DNA of 30,007 bases from Nitrospirota bacterium (GTDB lineage: Bacteria > Nitrospirota > JAOUDF01): the NCBI GenBank assembly GCA_029859385.1, contig JAOUDF010000006.1, positions 1-30,007 of the forward strand, read 5' to 3'. Positions 24,933 to 30,007 of this stretch are shown piece by piece (position 1 is the first letter of the stretch; the number at the start of each line of letters is the position of its first letter). Under the pieces are notes generated by a model. That model worked only from the letters and a program-made list of their open reading frames with translations. It was not told the DNA's origin and made no database searches. Both the position numbers and the translations under genes were made by a program.

Positions 24933-25535
24933 ATGCAGGTAAGCGACTTAGTCTTCGAAGCTTTTCAACAAGCATGGAATAACAAAGACAATACCCCTGA
25001 CAACAACGCACGCTCATCATATTTTGTTTCGCAATTGGCAAATATTTTTTCTCGCAAATTCAACGGAAAACCATTAGTTCAGGAGGTGGATGAGAATGGA
25101 AAAAAAACTCCCGGAGAGTGGCTTCTAGATGTTGTAATAGTTACTGAAGAGAAGGTCTGCACCAAGCATAAAAATAGGGATTCTACTATTGTTGACAAAA
25201 TCCTATGGGCCATAGAATCTGAATTCAGCACAAATCTGCATGAATTCTGTAAAGATTTTTCGAAGTTGCTTCATATCAAAGCGGAGCGCTACCTATATAT
25301 TTGCGGTCTAAACCAAACCACCGAGAAGCATCGAGCAGAATATATAAAGGCGCAAACAGAGCTTGCAAAGTCGCTTGTCATGAAACACAAGATAAATGAA
25401 CCATTTTACATTGCATTTGTTCCATCGCCGGGGAAAACAGCAAAAAATATTTCAAACTGGGATACACTCATTCTTAGTGAGCTAAAGCCTTCGTTGCATG
25501 TTGTAAACTTATCAGAGAATGCTGAGGAAAACTGA
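24933..25535 (+). CDS. Low-GC protein of unknown function, possibly nuclease-fold
   Basis: 200 residues from the ATG at 24933, with GAAAGG five bases upstream. A strand-rich core GEWLLDVVIV, then ILWAIESEFS, then DFSKLLHIKAERYLYIC recalls the D...ExE/ExK layout of restriction-endonuclease-like (PD-(D/E)XK) folds, but this is only pattern similarity. No signal peptide or membrane segment, so cytoplasmic. The gene is visibly AT-richer than its neighbours and stands alone, without a partner gene, in a decayed region near a tRNA gene. Acquired by transfer is a fair inference. Only the existence of the gene is well supported. Confidence 0.65.
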   Translation: MQVSDLVFEAFQQAWNNKDNTPDNNARSSYFVSQLANIFSRKFNGKPLVQEVDENGKKTPGEWLLDVVIVTEEKVCTKHKNRDSTIVDKILWAIESEFSTNLHEFCKDFSKLLHIKAERYLYICGLNQTTEKHRAEYIKAQTELAKSLVMKHKINEPFYIAFVPSPGKTAKNISNWDTLILSELKPSLHVVNLSENAEEN

Positions 25536-25736
25536 TTGAGATCCTATCTATAGCTGCCCAATAACGACATCTAATTACCTAATCCAACCCTCACCACACC
25601 AATTATGACAAGGCAAATCGCCTCTACCACCCAAACCCATCTTGAGGTTATTCCCCATTAACAAGCCTAAAGCACTATGAAATCGAGTTATAACGAAACG
25701 CTGGAAGAAGTGGTGCTGCGAAGGCAGGCAAAAGAA

Positions 25737-25766
25737 AAAATAGGCATGATTAACACTGCCTATTTT
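25737..25766 (-). terminator. Intrinsic terminator of the exported protein gene
   Basis: Perfect 10-bp stem AAAATAGGCA / TGCCTATTTT with a 10-base loop, followed on the minus strand by a T tract. It lies 28 bases after the stop codon at 25794. Confidence 0.88.
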
Positions 25767-25793
25767 CAAGGGAATGAAGCTATGGAAAATGTT

Positions 25794-26336
25794 TTATGTA
25801 CCTGAATACCCCGTGATCTTTGAATCCACAATGCGGTCATCGACACCTACAATCCTTGATATATTGCCGTTTTCATCGAAGAGGAACGCCACATGCTCGG
25901 TGTGGTCCTCACTGATAATCCGTTTCCTGGTAATGTCGCGATACTGGGCCGTGTAGTTATAAACAACATAGAACACCGCCTGCCCGTGGGCATCGTCCTT
26001 GCGCAGAAGCTGTACCGAGTTCTCGTCGAGATGCCTGCTCTCGAGGTAGTAATACCCCTTTTCGAAGGTCGCGTTCCAATCGTTAAGAAATTCGTAAAAG
26101 TCCGAAAAGTTGTGAGGTTCGCTCTTGAGGGCCGCCTCGCCAAGCTGCCAGGCCTTGGTAAGGTCACCGTTCCACCATGCGAATATCCAGGGTTTGACCG
26201 TGGCTCTGAACGTAGCGGCGTCTTCGCTGCTGACCTTGGGATAGCTGGGCTTGTTACTCTCGTAGATGTCTCCCGCAAAGGCCGCTCCTGCCGCCATGCA
26301 GATCACTGTTGCCATAAGTATGATTAGTTTCTTCAT
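25794..26336 (-). CDS. Exported protein of unknown function, possibly NTF2-like
   Basis: 180 residues from the ATG at 26336, preceded by GGGGGTG; an in-frame start 20 codons earlier lacks a signal peptide. Signal peptide residues 1-21 (KKLIILMATVICMAAGAAFA). The mature part begins with a helical region (AATFRATVKPWIFAWWNGD, then LTKAWQLGEAALKSEP) and ends in curved-sheet-like strands (AVFYVVYNYTAQYRD, HVAFLFDENGNISRIVGVDD). That layout resembles small NTF2/SnoaL-like domains; I cannot confirm a family. Own terminator downstream; a palindrome about 95 bases upstream may be its operator. Confidence 0.75.
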   Translation of the reverse strand: MKKLIILMATVICMAAGAAFAGDIYESNKPSYPKVSSEDAATFRATVKPWIFAWWNGDLTKAWQLGEAALKSEPHNFSDFYEFLNDWNATFEKGYYYLESRHLDENSVQLLRKDDAHGQAVFYVVYNYTAQYRDITRKRIISEDHTEHVAFLFDENGNISRIVGVDDRIVDSKITGYSGT

Positions 26337-26428
26337 CGTAATCACCCCCCTTCTCTTTCGAGATGGTGTTATTTTATTTATCGACACCTCCTGCATTCGC
26401 TAAAAAAATCGGCTAGTTTTGCGCAATT

Positions 26429-26445
26429 GTGACATTTTTTGTCAC
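26429..26445. promoter_or_regulatory. Palindromic operator candidate
   Basis: GTGACA-TTTTT-TGTCAC is a perfect 6-bp dyad with a five-base centre, in an AT-rich stretch upstream of the exported-protein gene. The half site TGTGACA recalls CRP/FNR-family operators, but the spacing is longer than the usual one. Confidence 0.4.
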
Positions 26446-26524
26446 ACCAAACAGCCTCTCGATACGCTCAACGAGCAAGAAACACCCCGGCGCCGCCCGC
26501 CCGGAGACCTTCCCCATGCGCGAC

Positions 26525-26692
26525 TTACCCGCATGTTTCATAAATTCTCGTGATGATCGCACCGGGATTTGTTTTCACAAGTGATTTCGCGATGGAGCGG
26601 CATATTGGTGGATATGTCCGACTGAGCGAAATCGCTTGCGGAGACAAAGACCAAGCGAGGGCACGAGTAAATTTATGAAATATACGGGTTAG
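26525..26692. mobile_element. MITE-like long palindromic element
   Basis: About 168 bases bounded by imperfect inverted ends: TTACCCGCATGTTTCATAAA on the left and, reverse-complemented, TAACCCGTATATTTCATAAA on the right, each continuing to CTCGTG. Inside, CAAGTGATTTCGC (26578-26590) pairs with GCGAAATCGCTTG (26626-26638), and GGCATAT/ATATGTC closes a central hairpin. No transposase is encoded. The right end stops four bases before the -35 of the tRNA-Met promoter. Nested arms with a non-coding centre are typical of miniature transposable or structured repeat elements. Confidence 0.65.
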
Positions 26693-26695
26693 ACC

Positions 26696-26724
26696 TTGAC
26701 AACTGCCCGCCAATCCATTATTTT
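26696..26724 (+). promoter_or_regulatory. Promoter of tRNA-Met
   Basis: Perfect TTGACA (26696-26701), a 17-base spacer, then TATTTT (26719-26724, four of six). The implied start lies about 15 bases before the tRNA. The -35 abuts the palindromic element. Confidence 0.65.
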
Positions 26725-26746
26725 CTCTTGTCTCGACAGACTTGAC

Positions 26747-26823
26747 GGCGGCGTAGCTCAGTCGGTTAGAGCATGCGGCTCATATCCGCAGTGTCCGGGG
26801 TTCGAATCCCTGCGCCGCCACCA
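26747..26823 (+). tRNA. tRNA-Met (anticodon CAT)
   Basis: 77 bases with encoded CCA. Acceptor GGCGGCG/CGCCGCC; D arm with GCTCAGTCGGTTAGAGC; anticodon stem TGCGG/CCGCA around loop CTCATAT, giving CAT; T arm GGGGTTCGAATCCCTG. The first acceptor pair G-C rules against initiator tRNA. Elongator Met is most likely; a tRNA-Ile that needs lysidine at the anticodon has the same DNA triplet and cannot be fully excluded. Confidence 0.95.
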
Positions 26824-26900
26824 TTTCCATTCCTCACCCCAGGTATCGGCCGGAAAACGGATTGGCCGGAAACCCATTCCAGAAGCAGAGAGGAACCTAT

Positions 26901-28196
26901 TTGTCATCTGAACAAACCCTGTCCACAAAAAAATTTGAAGAGTTCGACCTTCCCGAGACGTTGATGCAGGGCATCCGCGATGCGGGTTTTGACAATCTGA
27001 CGCCCATCCAGGCCCTCACCCTCCCCTACACCCTTGCAGGAAAAGATGTTGCCGGCAAAGCCCAGACGGGCACGGGGAAAACAGCCGCCTTTCTCATCGC
27101 CACCTTCAACCGCCTCCTGAAATCGCCTCGAAGCACCAAACACGAGGTATCGGCTCCACGGGCCCTTGTCCTGGCCCCTACCCGCGAGCTGGTGGTGCAG
27201 ATCGAAAAGGATGCCCAACTGCTGGGCAAGCATACGGGCCTGAAGATTCACGCGGTATACGGCGGTGTTGATTACGACAAGCAGCGGCGCACCCTGAGTG
27301 GTGAGGTGGACGTGCTCATCGGCACCCCCGGGCGTCTTATCGACTATCTGAAGCAGCAGGTCTACACGCTCAAGGGCGCGGAAGTCCTGGTGATCGACGA
27401 GGCCGACCGGATGTTCGACCTGGGGTTCATCAAGGACCTCCGCTTCATTGTCCGCCGCCTTCCCCCCTTTGACAAACGCCAGTCGATGCTCTTTTCGGCT
27501 ACCCTCTCCCATCGGGTTATGGAGCTGGGCTACGAGCACATGAACAATCCTGAACCGCTGGAGGTTGCCCCCGACCGGATGACGGCCGACAAGGTGCGAC
27601 AGAGCCTTTTCCACGTGGGTCAGCACGAGAAGTTCAGCCTCCTTCTTGGCATCCTGAAAAAGGAAGGGGGCAGCCGGATACTCATCTTCTCGAACACCAA
27701 GCGGATGGCGGGTGTCATTGAGGAGCGTCTTGTCCGTAACGGCTACTCGGCAAAGGCCCTCACGGGAGATATTCCGCAGAAGCAGCGTCTGCGGACACTT
27801 CACAAGTTCGCCACGGGCGAGCTGAACATCCTCATCGCCACCGACGTGGCCTCCCGCGGCCTGCACATCGAGGGAGTAAGCCATGTAATCAACTACGACC
27901 TGCCCCAGGATTCTGAAGATTACGTGCACCGGATCGGCCGTACAGCCCGGGCAGGCGCCGAGGGCGATGCCATATCCCTGGCCTGCGAAGAGTACGTCAC
28001 CAACCTGGAGGGGATCGAGGAGTACATAGGCCACAAGGTCCCCGTGGAGTGGCCCGACGACAGCATGTTCATCAAGGGGGTCCCCCGTCCCCGCACACCG
28101 GCGCCTGCCCCCGGCCAGCCGGCCGCTTCCGGCGACCAGAGTGAGGAACAGCGGCGAAGGCGCAGAAGACGGAGCGGCAAACCAAAGGGTAAATGA
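26901..28196 (+). CDS. DEAD-box ATP-dependent RNA helicase (RhlB/RhlE-like)
   Basis: Unwinds RNA duplexes, in RNA decay, ribosome assembly or cold response. 431 residues from a TTG at 26901, six bases after AGAGAGGA; an upstream TTG at 26862 lacks a site and its extra residues are not helicase-like. Motifs in order: Q motif (LTPIQALTLP), AQTGTGKT at about 54-61, APTRELV, TPGRLIDY, VIDEADRMFD, FSATLS, IFSNTKRMAG, ATDVASRGLHIE and HRIGRTARAG. A basic tail (about residues 395-431, run of arginines and GKPKGK) should bind RNA. Stop overlaps the sigma factor start by four bases (ATGA). Confidence 0.96.
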   Translation: MSSEQTLSTKKFEEFDLPETLMQGIRDAGFDNLTPIQALTLPYTLAGKDVAGKAQTGTGKTAAFLIATFNRLLKSPRSTKHEVSAPRALVLAPTRELVVQIEKDAQLLGKHTGLKIHAVYGGVDYDKQRRTLSGEVDVLIGTPGRLIDYLKQQVYTLKGAEVLVIDEADRMFDLGFIKDLRFIVRRLPPFDKRQSMLFSATLSHRVMELGYEHMNNPEPLEVAPDRMTADKVRQSLFHVGQHEKFSLLLGILKKEGGSRILIFSNTKRMAGVIEERLVRNGYSAKALTGDIPQKQRLRTLHKFATGELNILIATDVASRGLHIEGVSHVINYDLPQDSEDYVHRIGRTARAGAEGDAISLACEEYVTNLEGIEEYIGHKVPVEWPDDSMFIKGVPRPRTPAPAPGQPAASGDQSEEQRRRRRRRSGKPKGK

Positions 28197-28798
28197 ATAA
28201 TCAGTCGCGAGTTTCGTCTCAGGATAATGAACTGGACGATAAGGAGCTGCTGGAACGCCTCAGGCAGAAGGACGAAGCGGCCTTCGAGACGCTGGTGCGG
28301 CGGTTCCAGAAAAAGGCCTTTGCGGTCGCCTACGGCCATGTCGGAGACCACTCCGAGGCCATGGAAGTGGTGCACGAAGCATTTATCAAGGTCTTCCGCT
28401 CCATCGACCGGTTCAGGGGCGATTCGAGTCTTTACACCTGGCTTTACCGGATCGTGGTCAATGTCTCTCTCGACCACTTGAGAGGCCGAAAAAACCTTCC
28501 TACCGACTCCCTCACCCATACCGACGACGAGGGGGAAGACAGTGGCGAAGAGCGTCACGAGTCCGATACCATCCATCACCCCGACAGAATACTTGAAAGC
28601 GCTGAGCTGAGGGCCGAGATGCAGCGCGCCCTCGACCAGCTGTCGCCGGACCACCGCGCAGTGATCATCCTGCGGGAGGTGGAAGGCCTCTCGTACAGCG
28701 ACATTGCGGAAACCATGGGGTGCACCACGGGCACGGTGATGTCCCGGTTGTTTTACGCACGGAAGAAACTTCAGGAGATGCTGAAAGGGCATCGGTAG
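28193..28798 (+). CDS. ECF-type RNA polymerase sigma factor (RpoE-like)
   Basis: 201 residues. Region 2 (AAFETLVRRFQKKAFAVAYG, DHSEAMEVVHEAFIKVFRSI and SSLYTWLYRIVVN) and region 4 (ALDQLSPDHRAVIILREVEG, then LSYSDIAETMGCTTGTVMSR) are both clear, with an acidic linker between (TDDEGEDSGEE). Group IV sigma factors redirect RNA polymerase to stress promoters and are held by an anti-sigma factor; the next gene encodes a zinc anti-sigma factor six bases downstream. Its ATG lies in the helicase stop, so it is translated together with the helicase. Target genes unknown. Confidence 0.95.
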   Translation: MNNQSRVSSQDNELDDKELLERLRQKDEAAFETLVRRFQKKAFAVAYGHVGDHSEAMEVVHEAFIKVFRSIDRFRGDSSLYTWLYRIVVNVSLDHLRGRKNLPTDSLTHTDDEGEDSGEERHESDTIHHPDRILESAELRAEMQRALDQLSPDHRAVIILREVEGLSYSDIAETMGCTTGTVMSRLFYARKKLQEMLKGHR

Positions 28799-28804
28799 GC
28801 CGAC

Positions 28805-29359
28805 ATGGAACTGCGTGATTGCGTCAATGACGAACAGCTGAATATCTACCTCGACGGTGAACTCACCGGTGCTGAAAAGGCAACCGTGGAGGCGCATATC
28901 AACACCTGCGACCAGTGCGCCGCCCGAACCAGGGAGATGCGGGGTGTCGGCGAGGCCTTGAAAACTGTAACGATGAAGGCCGTCGACGAGGCCGACTTCA
29001 GCCAGGTATGGAGTCGCGTCAGGGCCGAGGCATTTCCGCCGAAGCCGGTGGAGGAGCCCCGCCGTTCGTGGCTTGATGGTTTGCTGGGCGACCTGAAGAA
29101 CGCCTTCTCCCCTGCCTTTGCCGTTGCCGTCGTCATCATCGTGGCGGCAATCGTCTACTATTCGGGATGGTTGCAGCCTGTCCCCACGCCTCCTCAGCCA
29201 ATAATGGAGGCGGCCATCGACAGCAAGGCCCAGATATTTTCCATCGAATCCGACAGCCGGGCAGTCATGGTATTGCAGTCGACGGAAAGCGGTGCTACCA
29301 TCATCATCGTCTCCGACATAGGCAGTGAAACCGAAACCAACCAGGAGCCCTCCATATGA
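28805..29359 (+). CDS. Membrane zinc-binding anti-sigma factor
   Basis: 184 residues. N-terminal zinc-finger anti-sigma domain with His31, Cys35 and Cys38 (AHINTCDQCAARTRE), preceded by the typical NIYLDGELTGAEKATVEAH. A single membrane span lies at about residues 103-120 (PAFAVAVVIIVAAIVYY), so the N-terminus that binds the sigma factor is cytoplasmic and the rest is periplasmic. The periplasmic part (SKAQIFSIESDSRAVMVLQS) is beta-rich and could sense an envelope signal. Cotranscribed with the sigma factor and overlapping the next gene (ATGA). Confidence 0.92.
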   Translation: MELRDCVNDEQLNIYLDGELTGAEKATVEAHINTCDQCAARTREMRGVGEALKTVTMKAVDEADFSQVWSRVRAEAFPPKPVEEPRRSWLDGLLGDLKNAFSPAFAVAVVIIVAAIVYYSGWLQPVPTPPQPIMEAAIDSKAQIFSIESDSRAVMVLQSTESGATIIIVSDIGSETETNQEPSI

Positions 29360-29805
29360 AAAAGCCATTCTCCGCTTCAGCGCTGATGCTGGCGTTTATT
29401 CTCCTCGCATCGGCGTCGGTCGCCCAGGCCCAGGACAAGGTCAGGGTTGTCGTAAAGGCCATTTACGCAAGCAACTCCTTCGAAGGCTTTGAAGGCGACC
29501 TTAAAAAGGTGGAGGATGATATCCGGTTCCAGTTCAACTATCGCGGCTACCGGTTGATAAGCCAGCAGGAGATGACCATCGACTTCGGCAAGCAGGGCGG
29601 CCTGGAGATACCTGATAACAGGCTTATCGTCCTCTCACCGGGGGGGCTGCTCGACGAAAAGATCGTGATGAACCTGCTGGTGGTGGAAAAGGATAAGAAG
29701 CTGCTGGAAACCACCTTCCGCCTCGCCAACAAGGGCACCATCTATATTGGCGGTCCCCGCTACAAGGACGGCATGCTGCTGATTGCCGTCACCAATATAC
29801 TGTAA
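29356..29805 (+). CDS. Exported protein of the sigma/anti-sigma operon
   Basis: 149 residues. Signal peptide (MLAFILLASASVAQA, cleavage near residue 25, before QDKVRVVVKAI). The mature part has alternating strands (YRLISQQEMTIDFGK, RLIVLSPGGLLDEKIVMNL, TIYIGGPRYKDGMLLIAVT) and no Cys. I recognise no named family. Its start overlaps the anti-sigma stop by four bases, so it is made with the sigma/anti-sigma pair and may be the periplasmic partner or signal for that system. Confidence 0.85.
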   Translation: MKKPFSASALMLAFILLASASVAQAQDKVRVVVKAIYASNSFEGFEGDLKKVEDDIRFQFNYRGYRLISQQEMTIDFGKQGGLEIPDNRLIVLSPGGLLDEKIVMNLLVVEKDKKLLETTFRLANKGTIYIGGPRYKDGMLLIAVTNIL

Positions 29806-29823
29806 GGGACAGGAGAAACAGCC

Positions 29824-30007
29824 TTGATACCTAGGTACCGCGTAAACGCAAGGATATGGGAGCCGGCTCCGCCCATGGACAGGGCTGTCCGCTATGAAGA
29901 CCCTCTGGAGAAGTTTCTGGAAGAGCAGAGGAAGGGGGTAATCGCCGGTGAGGGATGCCAGTCGAGCGACGAGCAGGAGGTGCAGTTTGTCGATATCGAC
30001 AGATCGG
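29824..30007 (+). CDS. Start of an unknown gene, cut by the window edge
   Basis: Open frame of 61 codons to the window end, starting with TTG at 29824; AGGAG lies eight bases upstream. It reads IPRYRVNARIWEPAPPMDRA, then RYEDPLEKFLEEQRKG and EQEVQFVDIDRS. No signal peptide. It is 18 bases after the preceding stop, so the operon continues to the right. Function not recognised. Confidence 0.6.
   Translation, partial: MIPRYRVNARIWEPAPPMDRAVRYEDPLEKFLEEQRKGVIAGEGCQSSDEQEVQFVDIDRS

Noticed and set aside
26747..26823. tRNA-Met as an integration site for a genomic island
   Set aside because: I found no second copy of the tRNA 3' end in the window and no integrase gene.
27920..29368. Minus-strand frame of about 480 codons across the sigma/anti-sigma genes
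   Set aside because: It lies opposite well-supported genes with conserved motifs and shows no family features.

Overview
The window is a stretch of bacterial chromosome of roughly 55-60% GC by eye. It most resembles a strictly anaerobic, metal-reducing member of the Geobacterales/Desulfuromonadales (Geobacter and relatives). The grounds are the short delta-type atp gene set with b' and b subunits, a cobalamin cluster that ends in a ThiC-like gene as I recall it in Geobacter, the RhlB-like helicase/ECF sigma factor cluster, and several small palindromic repeats. The assignment comes from gene content only; no search was run.

Region 1 (1-4.8 kb, minus strand) is an ATP synthase F1/Fo operon, atpF'-atpF-atpH-atpA-atpG-atpD, with atpD cut by the window edge. 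Region 2 (4.8-7.1 kb, plus) holds a decayed DUF748 gene remnant, a small lipoprotein and a periplasmic alpha-carbonic anhydrase closed by a clear terminator. Region 3 (7.1-15.4 kb, minus) has a HEAT-repeat protein, then a tightly packed corrinoid operon cobO-cobU-cobT-cobS-cobC-cbiA-bzaF. The operon is led by a cobalamin riboswitch with its own terminator hairpin, and the riboswitch begins about 33 bases after a tRNA-Gly gene. The ThiC-like last gene is better read as BzaF, which makes the benzimidazole lower ligand that CobT, CobC and CobS then activate and attach. Region 4 (15.4-18.1 kb, minus) holds an exported beta-carbonic anhydrase, a small exported protein and a two-domain multicopper oxidase.

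Region 5 (18.5-23.9 kb, plus) has parA-parB, then a three-gene succinate dehydrogenase/fumarate reductase of the SdhE (heterodisulfide-reductase-like) type. It has no cytochrome b subunit, and its iron-sulfur subunit carries an extra cysteine. Region 6 (23.9-26.7 kb) is a low-GC, poorly coding accessory patch: decayed fragments, one possible nuclease-like gene, one exported protein and a long palindromic repeat element directly before a tRNA-Met gene. Region 7 (26.7-30.0 kb, plus) is a coupled operon of DEAD-box RNA helicase, ECF sigma factor, zinc anti-sigma factor, an exported protein and one gene cut by the window edge.

The most interesting points are the cobalamin operon with its dedicated ThiC paralogue and its unusual tRNA-riboswitch junction, the SdhABE-type enzyme, a palindromic repeat inserted in frame in cbiA, and the repeat-bounded accessory patch.
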